Shown: positions 7,736 to 17,079, numbered from the stretch's first letter. The stretch: DNA of 64,000 bases from Flagellimonas profundi (GCF_017313275.1 NZ_JAFLNM010000001.1:1-64000); one strand, 5' to 3'. Notes: generated by a model from the sequence alone, not told the origin. A program made the numbers and translations.

Positions 7736-8878
7736 TTAAAAATTTCCTTTGGATTCTATCGACATTTCACAACCAAAATTGTCTACAAAGTAGTTATCCA
7801 AATCATCTGCTTTTATAGCTAGGTTTTTCAGATTTTCTTTAATTTTTTCTGCATGATCTGTAAATATATCGGATAGGTGCACCCTGTACGATAGATAGAT
7901 TTGGTTGTCATGTATGCCCAAATAATAAGGTGCTGTATTGCCTTCTAATAAATGGTTCAACAGTTCTTGTATATTTTGCTTTGGAAGGTGGTTTATCGGT
8001 GATGTGGCTACCAAATAATCTTTTTTAAAGACAAAAATCCTGATAAGGGCACTTCCTTGATGGAATTCCCAAAAATCCCTACCTGCACGGCCCAGGACTG
8101 GATTGATTCCCAAATCTTCCAGCGCACTTTCTACAAATTGGGCAAAATGGCTTTTTTCAAATTCTTCCCAAATAGAAACATCCATATGGTTCCCACAATT
8201 GGCACAAAATTCTGATTTCTGATCGATGTAACTATCGCACGAATTACATTTTACATTATAGATTGATTTGTTTTGAAGTAGCGCGAAATCATTGATTTCC
8301 TTTATCAAATCCAAATGTTTGATCCCAAACCCCACATTGTCCGCATTGTTAAATTTTGATGTGGTCACCCCTAGCAATACGCCTGCTTCATTAAGCATGG
8401 GACCTCCGGAATTCCCTGGGTTTACCGCGGCGTCCGTCTGTATGTAATTTCTACCGCCCATGGGCTGGTTTGTGGCGGAAACAATTCCTTCTGTAATGGT
8501 ATAGGGCATGCCAAAAGGATAACCGTTTATAAAGATTCGTTGGGTGTTCGCAATCGTAATTTCTTCTTGCAAAGAAATATCCGTCTGTAAGTTTTTAAAT
8601 CCATCAATGCTCAAAAAGGCAAGGTCCACTTCTGGATTTACCATAACTACCTTGGCGACATACCTATCTTTTTTATGGTCTTCAACGGCAACTGTTTTTT
8701 CTCCTTCGATCACATGGTAATTGGTGATGATGTGGTCATGGCCGCTTACTGTAAAACCGCTCCCTGTTCCAGAAGCTGTTACAATTTTAAATACTGATTT
8801 TCTTATGTTTTCCACTTTAATTTGTTTCTGGTTAGCTGAATAATCTTGTAAAGAAGCTCTTTGCTTCTTTTTTACCAT
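7736..8878 (-). CDS. Signal-less trypsin-like serine protease with zinc ribbon and YbjN-like C-terminal domain
   Basis: A 380-residue protein in three parts. Residues about 24-200 are an HtrA/trypsin-like protease with a complete triad: His55 in NYHVIEG, Asp85 in VDLAFLS and Ser157 in NPGNSGGP. Residues 211-228 form a four-Cys zinc ribbon (CNSC...CANC). Residues about 240-380 resemble the YbjN/type III chaperone-like fold (DFWEFHQGSALIRIFVF, LPKQNIQELLNHLLEGN, LSDIFTDHAEKI). There is no signal peptide (MVKKKQRASLQDY), no PDZ domain and no membrane helix, so it should act in the cytoplasm, unlike HtrA/DegP. Its start lies 47 nt inside the preceding gene, which implies translational coupling. 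The YbjN call is by pattern and less sure than the protease call. Confidence 0.8.
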   Translation of the reverse strand: MVKKKQRASLQDYSANQKQIKVENIRKSVFKIVTASGTGSGFTVSGHDHIITNYHVIEGEKTVAVEDHKKDRYVAKVVMVNPEVDLAFLSIDGFKNLQTDISLQEEITIANTQRIFINGYPFGMPYTITEGIVSATNQPMGGRNYIQTDAAVNPGNSGGPMLNEAGVLLGVTTSKFNNADNVGFGIKHLDLIKEINDFALLQNKSIYNVKCNSCDSYIDQKSEFCANCGNHMDVSIWEEFEKSHFAQFVESALEDLGINPVLGRAGRDFWEFHQGSALIRIFVFKKDYLVATSPINHLPKQNIQELLNHLLEGNTAPYYLGIHDNQIYLSYRVHLSDIFTDHAEKIKENLKNLAIKADDLDNYFVDNFGCEMSIESKGNF

Positions 8879-10004
8879 TGGCGGTGCCTGCTGTGCCGTT
8901 TAAAAAGGCATTGTAGGTGTTGAGCAATATGGGCCTGGCCTCATGCAATTCTTTACCTGAAACGTTTTCCAGGACATCGTAAATGGAGTTTTGGTGATGC
9001 TCCTCCAAATTATAATTGTATATCATTTTTAAGAAGGAATATTGTAAATAGTAACAGAGCATCAAATTGTTGTCCTTTTGTATATAGGAGTTGACATAGT
9101 TCTCCATATTCTTGGCATAGTCCTGTAAGAATTCATTGGAACTACGCCATTTGAGCGATATCAAGGCTTCAGCATGATAAATATCCTGCATCAACTCTTC
9201 TTTGGATTTTGCCTGAAGCGTTTGCATAAAGTTTGTCCCTTTGTCAATTCGATGGTTAAAATCGATTTGGCCATTGAATAGATAGCCCACATATTCTTCC
9301 AGTTTGGTTCTTAATGTTCCATGGACACAGGGAATGTTGACAATTTTCAACAAAGAAATCACGATAATGTCCCATTGAAAGTCATCCCATCTTTTTTCTT
9401 TGAAGAGTTGGCTGTAATTGTTGTAGTCCTCCAAAATATCACTGATTTGTTGCCAAACGATCTCTTTTTCCTCTTCGGACAATGCAGTGATCCTTGATTC
9501 CTTATAGAACTCGGCGTTGTATTTCTCTATGAATTCATCATCGTAATTATCGGCATAAACGCTTATTTCCCTTAATAGATCATATACTTTGTGGGGCTGA
9601 CAAAGTTCTATTGTGGTTTCATATTCAAACCATAGAACATTGCCCCTGAGGTGAATCTGTGCCAATGTCAACGGATTGAAATTGATTTCTGCCACTCTTC
9701 TTAACAGGGCGACTTTGTTTGTTTTTTCAGTGATTTTTACAAAAGGTGCCTTAATGGAAAAGATTTCCTTTGTAATAGAAATACGGATCTCTGCGGAACC
9801 CTGCCCTTGAATAATTTGAATCTCATTATCCGTAGAAAGGCCTTTAAGTACATTGGGATTGATGTAATTGATGGTTTCGATCAATGCCGTTCTATGGTTT
9901 TTGGCATCGTAAGCTGCCATTGCTTTGTTCCAGTAAGAAACGTCCATAATAGGGTCGCTCTCACTTTTAATAGGTCTTGTGAACCTAGGGAGTACATGTT
10001 TCAT
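8832..10004 (-). CDS. YbjN-like/helical protein paired with the cytoplasmic protease
   Basis: A 390-residue soluble protein without signal or membrane segment. Residues about 25-180 alternate strands and helices in a way that resembles YbjN/T3SS-chaperone-like domains (ISITKEIFSIKAPFVKI, LLRRVAEINFNPLTLAQI, YDLLREISVYADNYDDEFIEKY). Residues about 180-390 are predicted all-helical and rich in aromatic residues (YLQYSFLKMIYNYNL). I do not recognise a named family for the whole protein. It is the first gene of a two-gene operon with the protease, overlapping it by 47 nt, and both proteins seem to carry a related domain. It may be a partner, inhibitor, adaptor or substrate of the protease. A direct repeat lies 36-67 nt upstream of the start. 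Confidence 0.7.
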   Translation of the reverse strand: MKHVLPRFTRPIKSESDPIMDVSYWNKAMAAYDAKNHRTALIETINYINPNVLKGLSTDNEIQIIQGQGSAEIRISITKEIFSIKAPFVKITEKTNKVALLRRVAEINFNPLTLAQIHLRGNVLWFEYETTIELCQPHKVYDLLREISVYADNYDDEFIEKYNAEFYKESRITALSEEEKEIVWQQISDILEDYNNYSQLFKEKRWDDFQWDIIVISLLKIVNIPCVHGTLRTKLEEYVGYLFNGQIDFNHRIDKGTNFMQTLQAKSKEELMQDIYHAEALISLKWRSSNEFLQDYAKNMENYVNSYIQKDNNLMLCYYLQYSFLKMIYNYNLEEHHQNSIYDVLENVSGKELHEARPILLNTYNAFLNGTAGTANGKKEAKSFFTRLFS

Positions 10005-10039
10005 TATTTATAGGTTAAGAAATTACAAATCAGATTTGG

Positions 10040-10071
10040 GTGAGGTTGATTTGTTTTCCAAGTGAGGTTGA
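10040..10071 (-). repeat. Two-turn direct repeat, candidate operator of the protease operon
   Basis: The 10-mer GTGAGGTTGA occurs at 10040-10049 and again at 10062-10071, 22 bp start to start with a 12-bp spacer (TCAACCTCAC twice on the minus strand). It lies upstream of the YbjN-like gene. Paired 9-10 bp direct repeats with a 12-bp spacer are the layout bound by LytTR-type regulators; no LytTR gene is in the window, so the regulator is unknown. Confidence 0.5.
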
Positions 10072-10159
10072 AGAAAATTATGCTACTAATATAGTCTGTT
10101 TTTGATAATGTACAACATTACCTTTCTTCTATACTGTAAATAATCAGTATGTTGAGGCG

Positions 10160-11212
10160 CTAACAAACTGCAGCCTCTACTAACCTAAGCTGTTTTTTAT
10201 GGGCATTGAAGCTCGCTTCAATACCAATGGGAAGAGTTGAGTTTTGGGGAATATGCCCAAAGCTCATACCATAAACTGCAGGTATGTTCAAAGGTGCGAT
10301 CCTATCCATGATCACTTCCCTTAATGTAAAATTTTCGGTGGTTCGTTTTCGGTCGCAGCCTTTACAAACTCCAAAAATAATTCCCTTGGCCTTGGTAAAA
10401 CTTTCCACATCGGCCAGTTGGGTAAGCATGCGGTCTATGCGATAGGGAGCTTCCTCGACATCTTCCAATAGAACTAGTTTGTCCGTAAAGTCAATTTCGT
10501 AAGGAGTGCCTATCAAAGCAGCGACCAGGGTCAAGCTACCTCCAACAAGTTCTCCCTGCCCCACACCGGGGGTAATGGTATAGCGATAGTATTCGCTGTT
10601 GCGGTATTGTTTTGGGTCTTTTAGTATCGCATTGTTGATGGGCAGGGACTCATGGGGTTCCATCAATACTTTTTTAAAGTATTCTTGGCTGTACTCATTA
10701 TCCAAGGTTTTGCCAACCGGACCATGAAATCCGACAAGACCGGTTTTTTTATAAATGGTATTGATCAATGCCGTAATATCGCTAAAACCAATCAAAGCTT
10801 TTGGATTGTTTGCTATTGCCTCATAATCCAACATGTCCAAAATTCGGGTACACCCGTATCCGCCCCTGGCACACAAAATGGCATCTATATCGGGGTTGGA
10901 GAACATTTCATTCAAATCCTTTGCCCGTTCTTCATCGGTATTGCTGAAATAGCCAAAATTACCTTTTATACGATTTGTGTAATGGGTTTTGAATCCCATT
11001 TTCTGTAAGGTATCAACAGCTAGAAAGAGTGCTTCCTCCGCTACGGCAAACCCAGGGGCAACCAAACCGATTGTGTCGCCTGGATTCAGCTTATTGGGCT
11101 TTATTTTTTTTTGGGGTTTAGATGGTGATTGATTTCCCCAACTTGTTTGATGCAAGAGGGTTGTGGCACCAAGGGCAGCGGCAGATTTTAAAAAGCTTCT
11201 TCTTTTGGACAT
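10160..11212 (-). CDS. S66 LD-carboxypeptidase, Tat-exported
   Basis: A 350-residue member of peptidase family S66 (LdcA/MccF), which trims the L,D bond of muropeptides during peptidoglycan recycling. The N-terminus has a twin-arginine signal (MSKRRSFLKSAAALGATTLL). The catalytic domain shows ILCARGGYGCTRILD, the nucleophile Ser in GFSDITALIN, Glu in LLEDVEEAPYRIDRML and His in GMSFGHIPQNSTLPIG. Most LdcA enzymes are cytoplasmic; a Tat-exported form is common in Bacteroidota. An exact -7 element (TACCTTTG, 11240-11233) lies about 20 nt before the ATG. A weak hairpin (ATACTG/CAGTAT, 10131-10150) follows the gene. Confidence 0.9.
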   Translation of the reverse strand: MSKRRSFLKSAAALGATTLLHQTSWGNQSPSKPQKKIKPNKLNPGDTIGLVAPGFAVAEEALFLAVDTLQKMGFKTHYTNRIKGNFGYFSNTDEERAKDLNEMFSNPDIDAILCARGGYGCTRILDMLDYEAIANNPKALIGFSDITALINTIYKKTGLVGFHGPVGKTLDNEYSQEYFKKVLMEPHESLPINNAILKDPKQYRNSEYYRYTITPGVGQGELVGGSLTLVAALIGTPYEIDFTDKLVLLEDVEEAPYRIDRMLTQLADVESFTKAKGIIFGVCKGCDRKRTTENFTLREVIMDRIAPLNIPAVYGMSFGHIPQNSTLPIGIEASFNAHKKQLRLVEAAVC

Positions 11213-11232
11213 TTAACTTGGATTATGCAAAG

Positions 11233-11240
11233 CAAAGGTA
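11233..11240 (-). promoter_or_regulatory. -7 element of the LD-carboxypeptidase gene
   Basis: Minus-strand TACCTTTG, an exact TAnnTTTG match 20 nt before the ATG at 11212. Confidence 0.5.
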
Positions 11241-11272
11241 AAAATGCACAAAATTTAGAAGAAAAACGTTAT

Positions 11273-12592
11273 CTAATCACTGTTTCTTTCGTCTCTTCTT
11301 AACTGCCTTTGAATTTTCCTAATAGCTGATTCTATGGATTTTTCAGGTTCTATAATATTGTATTCGCCCCAAAAATTGGGATCGGAAAAACCTGAAGCCT
11401 CATCACTTAAAATTATTGACTTTTTGATTCTTTCCCTGTACCTAGGTCTATCACCATTTATGTTTTTCTCCCAGTCTGTGATGGCCATTTCAGCGGTCAT
11501 GCTATACTGTGAGTTGAACCATTTATCATCCCAATCCACTTTAAACTCCATAAAAACGCTGCTATAACCATAATGCCATTTGCCGTCCTTTTCACGATAA
11601 TCAACGCGATAGGATACCTCGGTAGGCCATACATCAACTCTTGCGGGTTTTTTACGAACAAATAGTTGGGCCGCTTTTTTTCTATCTGTAATGTTCAAGG
11701 AAAAGATGGCACTGGTCAATACTTTGTTCTCGACATCTATATACAATTCCCCTTGGTACAAAGGTTCATAAATTCCTGGATATTGGTTGAACTTAATCAC
11801 ATAGATCAATCTATCATTGGTCCTAGTGGAGCGGTCGAATGTGAATTTGTAATTGGATAGTGCCTCTTCGGAAAATATATATTCAGGATATTTCATCATG
11901 TCCACATATAATGTATTGTAAGGTCCACCCTGAAGTTTTAGGGCAACCGTATCCAATTTACTGTAATCTGTACTTTTACGTGCTTTGTAGAGTTCAACGG
12001 CATCCTCTCGAAACGAACTATAAGGTGTTTTGTAAATATTTACCACCGCCTCTGCCAAGGAGACATTTCGTCTTCTCCTTTTTATGGTTTCCCGGTAAAA
12101 TGCGGTCATAAGTGTTGGGTCTTCAAAATAATTTTCATCCCTGTTCTTTAAGGTTTCCTTCACCAAGGCCAAAGCATCTTTAGGTGCGTTTATATTTATT
12201 TCTGAAAGTTGGGTTACCGACACCTCCAGCGAAATCTCGTTCTTTTCCGGTTCAAGACTGGCAATAGGAATCATTTTTGTTTTGTATCCCAAAAAGGATA
12301 CCACCACATTCTTGTTGATATGCTCCCTTGGTACCTTTAAAAGAAAGTTACCTTCAGTATTGGTGATGGTGCTTATGTTAGTGCCCTCAACGGTAAGCGT
12401 AGCAAAAACCAAAGGTTTGTTGCTCGATTCTTCGGTTACTTCGCCACTGTATTGATTGAAATCGACTGCTGTATCATTTTGCTGGAACGCTGATGCGTTT
12501 ATTGGAATTAGCATTGCCAAGGTGCATAATCCAAACAACAACAGTGCTGAAGATTTTTTATTTAAAATTGATAATGAGGTTTGTGATGACAT
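11273..12592 (-). CDS. Exported protein with CarboxypepD_reg-like domain
   Basis: A 439-residue exported protein. The signal peptide (LLLFGLCTLAMLIPINASA) is followed by a carboxypeptidase-D regulatory-like domain at about 45-130 (YSGEVTEESSNKPLVFATLTVEG...TNTEGNFLLKVP...VVSFLGYKTK). The C-terminal ~300 residues are beta-rich and end in a basic helix (IRKIQRQLRRDERNSD). This arrangement without a TonB plug or barrel is common in Bacteroidota surface proteins; function unknown. It is flanked by other minus-strand genes, 60 nt before the LD-carboxypeptidase gene and 102 nt after the M14 peptidase, and may be transcribed separately. The cytoplasmic-looking basic tail argues for a periplasmic rather than outer-membrane-barrel location, but this is uncertain. 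Confidence 0.75.
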   Translation of the reverse strand: MSSQTSLSILNKKSSALLLFGLCTLAMLIPINASAFQQNDTAVDFNQYSGEVTEESSNKPLVFATLTVEGTNISTITNTEGNFLLKVPREHINKNVVVSFLGYKTKMIPIASLEPEKNEISLEVSVTQLSEININAPKDALALVKETLKNRDENYFEDPTLMTAFYRETIKRRRRNVSLAEAVVNIYKTPYSSFREDAVELYKARKSTDYSKLDTVALKLQGGPYNTLYVDMMKYPEYIFSEEALSNYKFTFDRSTRTNDRLIYVIKFNQYPGIYEPLYQGELYIDVENKVLTSAIFSLNITDRKKAAQLFVRKKPARVDVWPTEVSYRVDYREKDGKWHYGYSSVFMEFKVDWDDKWFNSQYSMTAEMAITDWEKNINGDRPRYRERIKKSIILSDEASGFSDPNFWGEYNIIEPEKSIESAIRKIQRQLRRDERNSD

Positions 12593-12694
12593 ATCTGCAA
12601 TTTTTCTTTTTACTAAAAATACGAAATTTTGAAGATATGCATCAAGGCAGTTCTTGTTAAAAACCGAACAATCAACTCATAACCAGCTGTTTTT

Positions 12695-15142
12695 TTAATC
12701 TACCATAAAAAGTGCATTGGCGAAGAACAATTTTCCATTTTCCCAAAACCCTCGGAACAAAGGGTTGTCCACCATATAAATTACTTGGCCGCGACCGTAG
12801 TTTTCCACTCCAAACACTAATGTTTCTGAAATCCTTTTTTGCGCTTCGGTACCGGCGAAACCGGAAAATGGTTTGGAGTTCTGCTCCAAGTATACGGCAT
12901 TTCCACTGTCGAGATAGTTGAATGCGCTGCTTCCCAATTTTAGAGAGAAATAATCCGGGCCGTAACCATAGGCCAAGGGGTTGGAATTATCCACCTTGGT
13001 TTTGAAGATAGCACCTGTAATGGCGCCTTTGATGCGTTCTCTTTCCCAATCCTTATAGGGCTGTGGTTTGTTGTCGCCGGAATCCTTCTCCATTTTCTTT
13101 TTCTCGATACCAAAACCTTTTTCACCATCAAGTGCATCTATAGAGCCTCCCATGGCAATAATTTTCCCGCCTTGCCTAACCCAGTCTTTAAGTTTGGAAA
13201 GTTCACCCTCATTGAAATGATTGCCATATCGGCCCCCTGGCAGAACAAGAATATTGTACTCGTTAAGGTTGACCCTATTGGCATAGTCATCGCCGATTAC
13301 GGTGAGGGGATACTGCAATTGCTGCTCAAAAAAGTGCCAAATCTCCCCAAACCTAAGGGTGGAAGTTGGTCCTCCCGATAGCACTGCAATTTTGGGTTTG
13401 GTTATCATTTGAATGGATGAAGAGCCGAAATCTTTTCCGGAATCCACAAAACCGGTAGTGGTCGGAGTAATATCTTTTTGGAATTTGGTTGCTATAGTTT
13501 GAAGGGTGGATATAAAGCCTTCCTTGTTTTCGTTGTCACCTTTGGTAATGATCAATGTACCGCGTTCAAAGGATTTGCCCTCAATGGTAAAGGGGTGGTC
13601 TGCTTTTCGAACTCGAATTCCTTCTTTGAGCAATGCAGCCAAAAAGCGTGCATCGTCCATGCTGTTCCAATCGGTTATATAAGCATAGCTTCCGTTGCTA
13701 ATGTTTGATGAAGGCATTGTTTCCTGAACATTTTGAACGGAAACCGAGGATGTGGAGGCAACAGCGTCCAATCCATAGGCATAGGGCAGCGACCACGCAG
13801 TAATGTCGTACGTCAGAGAATCCGAAAGCTTTGCGCTTGGCTCGAACAAGACCTTTACCAAAGTTCCTTTGGGTTGGTCTGTAGAAACCACCATACCATT
13901 TTTATTGATGGATAGGCTGCCACTGCTTCCTGTTCCATAGTTGTGTCCCCGGTAAGAACCACTGGCCAAATCCCCATATTCAATATTGTGTTTGTCCAGA
14001 AGGGATTTAAGGGCATCCAGTTTGTCCTTATCGCCTTTGAGTACATAGCTTTGGTACTTGAATTCTTTGTTCTGATGGAACTTTCTGAATTCCTCGTTTA
14101 ATTTTTCGGCATTTTGGGAGGATACTTCCACGGTAGAAAGTCCCGTTGTAAAGTGATGCGCAATTCTATCCTTTAAGGTCAAGGTGTCACCAATGGCCGT
14201 GATAACTCCTAGTCCAGCCCTTCCACTACCTCCTTGTTCATACGTCATTCCAATGGAACCATTGTAAATGGGGTAGGTGTCACCATAACTTGGGTATAAT
14301 AGGTCAAAAACTTCTTTGGTAAAGTAAAACCAGCCGTTGGCATCAAAATATTTGGCATGGTTTCTACCCAGTGTTACTTGAAAATCGCGTTGGAAGTCTG
14401 TTATCACCTCGTGATAGGGTTCTGCGGCAGGAGCAAAATAGTAAGGATTGTTTACGCCTTGTTCATGAAAATCCACATGGATGTGCGGCAACCATTGGTT
14501 GAACATTTTTAAACGTTGTTGGCTCTCGACCTGTGTAAGCCAAGCCCAATCACGGTTTAAGTCGAACATATAGTGGTTGCTGCGCCCGCTCCACCAGCCT
14601 TCGTGATGTTCCTTGCTGTTAGGATCCACTTGATATGGTGTATTCTTGTATTGGTTGTACCAGTTACTGTATCGATCACGACCATCAGGGTTAATGCAGG
14701 GATCCATGATCACAACAGTGTTCTCCAGATAAGAACTCTTTTTGGTCAAAAGTTCATAAATGGTCTTCATCGAGGCTTCGGTACTAACACTTTCGTTGCC
14801 ATGTACGTTATAGCTCAACCAAACAATGGCTTTTGAGGAATTTCCCGTTCCTTCGGTATCCTTTAAATGCTCTTGCCTGATGGTTTCCAAATTGGCAAGG
14901 TTTTCTGCAGAGGAAACGTACGCCAAAATCAAAGGCCTACGTTCGTTGGTCTGACCATAAACCGTTAGTTGTACCCTATCCGAGGCAGCTTCAGCCAAAT
15001 ATTCGTAGTAATCCACTACTTCGTGGTGGCGTGTAAACTGTGATCCAAGCTCATACCCCAAAAACTCCGATGGGGACTTTAATTGTTGGGCAGATAAAGA
15101 AATGGACATTAAAAAAACGAGGGAAAATAAAAATTTGGTCAT
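12695..15142 (-). CDS. M14 zinc carboxypeptidase-like protein, secreted
   Basis: An 815-residue exported M14-family metallopeptidase. Zinc ligands are visible as HGNES (His and Glu about residues 114 and 117) and HVDFHEQG (His about 226). The 'DGRDRYSN' and 'FDLNRDW' segments match the substrate-binding Asn-Arg of M14. After the catalytic domain (to about 360) comes a long C-terminal region including a ThuA/GATase-like segment (VLPGGRYGNHFNEGELSKLKDWVRQGG). I chose ATG at 15142 because it starts a clean signal peptide (MTKFLFSLVFLMSISLSAQQ). An upstream in-frame TTG at 15166 overlaps the promoter element TAGATTTG (15171-15164), so it cannot be within the main transcript. Confidence 0.88.
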   Translation of the reverse strand: MTKFLFSLVFLMSISLSAQQLKSPSEFLGYELGSQFTRHHEVVDYYEYLAEAASDRVQLTVYGQTNERRPLILAYVSSAENLANLETIRQEHLKDTEGTGNSSKAIVWLSYNVHGNESVSTEASMKTIYELLTKKSSYLENTVVIMDPCINPDGRDRYSNWYNQYKNTPYQVDPNSKEHHEGWWSGRSNHYMFDLNRDWAWLTQVESQQRLKMFNQWLPHIHVDFHEQGVNNPYYFAPAAEPYHEVITDFQRDFQVTLGRNHAKYFDANGWFYFTKEVFDLLYPSYGDTYPIYNGSIGMTYEQGGSGRAGLGVITAIGDTLTLKDRIAHHFTTGLSTVEVSSQNAEKLNEEFRKFHQNKEFKYQSYVLKGDKDKLDALKSLLDKHNIEYGDLASGSYRGHNYGTGSSGSLSINKNGMVVSTDQPKGTLVKVLFEPSAKLSDSLTYDITAWSLPYAYGLDAVASTSSVSVQNVQETMPSSNISNGSYAYITDWNSMDDARFLAALLKEGIRVRKADHPFTIEGKSFERGTLIITKGDNENKEGFISTLQTIATKFQKDITPTTTGFVDSGKDFGSSSIQMITKPKIAVLSGGPTSTLRFGEIWHFFEQQLQYPLTVIGDDYANRVNLNEYNILVLPGGRYGNHFNEGELSKLKDWVRQGGKIIAMGGSIDALDGEKGFGIEKKKMEKDSGDNKPQPYKDWERERIKGAITGAIFKTKVDNSNPLAYGYGPDYFSLKLGSSAFNYLDSGNAVYLEQNSKPFSGFAGTEAQKRISETLVFGVENYGRGQVIYMVDNPLFRGFWENGKLFFANALFMVD

Positions 15143-15163
15143 GCTTGGGTTAATTAGTTCTAC

Positions 15164-15171
15164 CAAATCTA
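15164..15171 (-). promoter_or_regulatory. -7 element of the M14 peptidase gene
   Basis: Minus-strand TAGATTTG, an exact TAnnTTTG match 21 nt before the ATG at 15142. It decides the start codon because the alternative TTG overlaps it. Confidence 0.55.
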
Positions 15172-15273
15172 CTAATAAATTGAGGCAGAAACCTAATTTT
15201 ATCGAGGCTCGCCCTCTAAAATTGCATAAAATTCAATTAACGTATTTTTAGGAACAGAAAAAAAGAAGAGGCT

Positions 15274-15281
15274 TATCTTTG
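15274..15281 (+). promoter_or_regulatory. -7 element of bshC
   Basis: TATCTTTG, exact TAnnTTTG match, 21 nt before the bshC ATG; no clear -33 TTG. Confidence 0.55.
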
Positions 15282-15302
15282 GACACCTCATTACAATTTT
15301 GA

Positions 15303-16907
15303 ATGGAAGTAGAATGTATACCCTTTAAGGAAACCGGTTATTTTTCCCAACTAATTTGTGACTATCTTGATCAAAAAAAAGGTTTATCCCCCTTTTTTAA
15401 TAGGTATCCCTTGCCAGAAAACTTTGGTGATCAAATTAAAGAGAAGACAGCTAATTATCCAAAGGAGCACAGGGCTGTATTGGTGAATTCGTTAAAGAAT
15501 CAATACAAAGGATTTGAGGTTTCCAAGGCAACACAAAAAAATATCGATTCCCTTGAAAAGGACACCTCCTTCACTGTGGTCACGGGGCATCAATTGAACT
15601 TGTTTACAGGACCATTATATTTTCTGTATAAAATTGTTTCCACGATCAACCTGGCCAAAAAACTCAACAGGGAACATCCAAATCATCATGTTGTGCCGGT
15701 TTATTGGATGGCCACGGAAGACCATGATTTTGACGAGATCAACTACTTTAATCTGCATGGAAAAAAAATTCACTGGAATAAAAAGGCATCGGGTGCAGTA
15801 GGTAGGTTATCTACCGAAGGGCTGGACGAGGTTTATGGGATATTTGTTTCGGAACTGGGTAATTTGGGACTCGCTGACAGATTAAAGGAACTTTTTAAAA
15901 AAGCCTATCTGGAGCATTCCAATTTAACCGAGGCAACCCGCTATCTGGCGAATGCCCTATTTGGGGAAGAAGGTTTGGTAATCGTGGACGGTGATGATAA
16001 GGAACTTAAAAAATTGTTGGTTCCCTATGCCAAAACAGATATTGTTGATCATACTCCGTACCAAAAAATATCCGATAGTATTCAAAGGTTGGGGGAGGTT
16101 TCCTCAGATTATACGATTCAGGTCAATCCGAGGGAAATCAATTATTTTTATTTGAAGGATGATTTACGGGAACGAATTATTTTGAAAAAGGGAAAATACC
16201 ACGTGATCAATACACATGTCGATTTTTCCAAAGAAGAACTTCTGCAAGAGTTGGAATCTTATCCCGAACGTTTTTCACCCAATGTGGTCGCACGTCCGTT
16301 GTACCAAGAAGTGATCTTACCCAATCTGTGTTATATAGGTGGGGGAGGAGAGCTGGCTTATTGGTTGGAGCTTAAATCTTATTTTGATGAGGTGGGAGTT
16401 ACCTTCCCTATGCTGATGTTGCGTAACTCAGCTTTGCTGATTACCGAAAAGCAGTCCGAAAAAGTGGGGAAAATGGGGCTCAAGGTTTCCCATTTGTTCA
16501 TGAAGCAACATTCGCTCATCAACAAAAAAATACGGGACATCTCCAATATCGACATTGATTTGTCGCCCCAGAAAAAGTTGTTGGAAGAGCAATTTCAGCA
16601 TATGTACGAACTCGCTGAAAAGACGGACAAGAGTTTCTTGGGTGCGGTTAAAGCGCAGGAGGTTAAGCAAAAGAAAGGATTGGATAAGCTGGAAAAACGT
16701 TTGCTGCGGGCGCAGAAACGTAAACTAAAGGATCATGTGGTACGGTTGACCGAACTTCAAAATGAATTGTTCCCCAACCAATCGCTTCAAGAAAGGCAGT
16801 TGAATTTTTCGGAAATCTATTTGGAAATGGGCGAGGACCTGACTCCCCTATTGCTGGAAACCTTAGACCCGTTCTCACAGGATTTTACCATTCTTAAACA
16901 TAAATAA
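15303..16907 (+). CDS. bshC: Bacillithiol biosynthesis cysteine-adding enzyme BshC
   Basis: A 534-residue protein of the BshC family, which attaches cysteine to glucosaminyl-malate in the last step of bacillithiol synthesis, the low-molecular-weight thiol used instead of glutathione in Firmicutes and many Bacteroidota. The hallmark FTVVTGHQLNLFTGPLYFLY and VPVYWMATEDHDFDEINYF are present. The C-terminal third contains the family's coiled-coil helices (LEKRLLRAQKRKLKDHVVRL). Length is normal. The bshA/bshB genes are not in this window. The gene is monocistronic, with its own promoter and a strong terminator about 170 nt downstream. Bacillithiol fits with the OsmC and MsrB proteins nearby. Confidence 0.93.
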   Translation: MEVECIPFKETGYFSQLICDYLDQKKGLSPFFNRYPLPENFGDQIKEKTANYPKEHRAVLVNSLKNQYKGFEVSKATQKNIDSLEKDTSFTVVTGHQLNLFTGPLYFLYKIVSTINLAKKLNREHPNHHVVPVYWMATEDHDFDEINYFNLHGKKIHWNKKASGAVGRLSTEGLDEVYGIFVSELGNLGLADRLKELFKKAYLEHSNLTEATRYLANALFGEEGLVIVDGDDKELKKLLVPYAKTDIVDHTPYQKISDSIQRLGEVSSDYTIQVNPREINYFYLKDDLRERIILKKGKYHVINTHVDFSKEELLQELESYPERFSPNVVARPLYQEVILPNLCYIGGGGELAYWLELKSYFDEVGVTFPMLMLRNSALLITEKQSEKVGKMGLKVSHLFMKQHSLINKKIRDISNIDIDLSPQKKLLEEQFQHMYELAEKTDKSFLGAVKAQEVKQKKGLDKLEKRLLRAQKRKLKDHVVRLTELQNELFPNQSLQERQLNFSEIYLEMGEDLTPLLLETLDPFSQDFTILKHK

Positions 16908-17079
16908 TGGGTGTGGCCAGGTTCTGAGCACCCTGAAAAACCAAAAAATTTTTCAAAATTATTTAAAACCAAGGTAGGGTATTTATTTACTTGGTTGTTC
17001 TATAGTTGAAAATTGCTATGAAAAAGTAAATATTTTGAGTTGGTTAACTCATATGTTTAGGTTGGTTTTGATTTTATTG

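Noticed and set aside
9807..10013. Small plus-strand gene opposite the YbjN-like gene
   Set aside because: Entirely antisense to a well-supported gene, no promoter element or family match.
10131..10150. Intrinsic terminator of the LD-carboxypeptidase gene
   Set aside because: Only a 6-bp stem without a T run; left as an unexplained weak hairpin.
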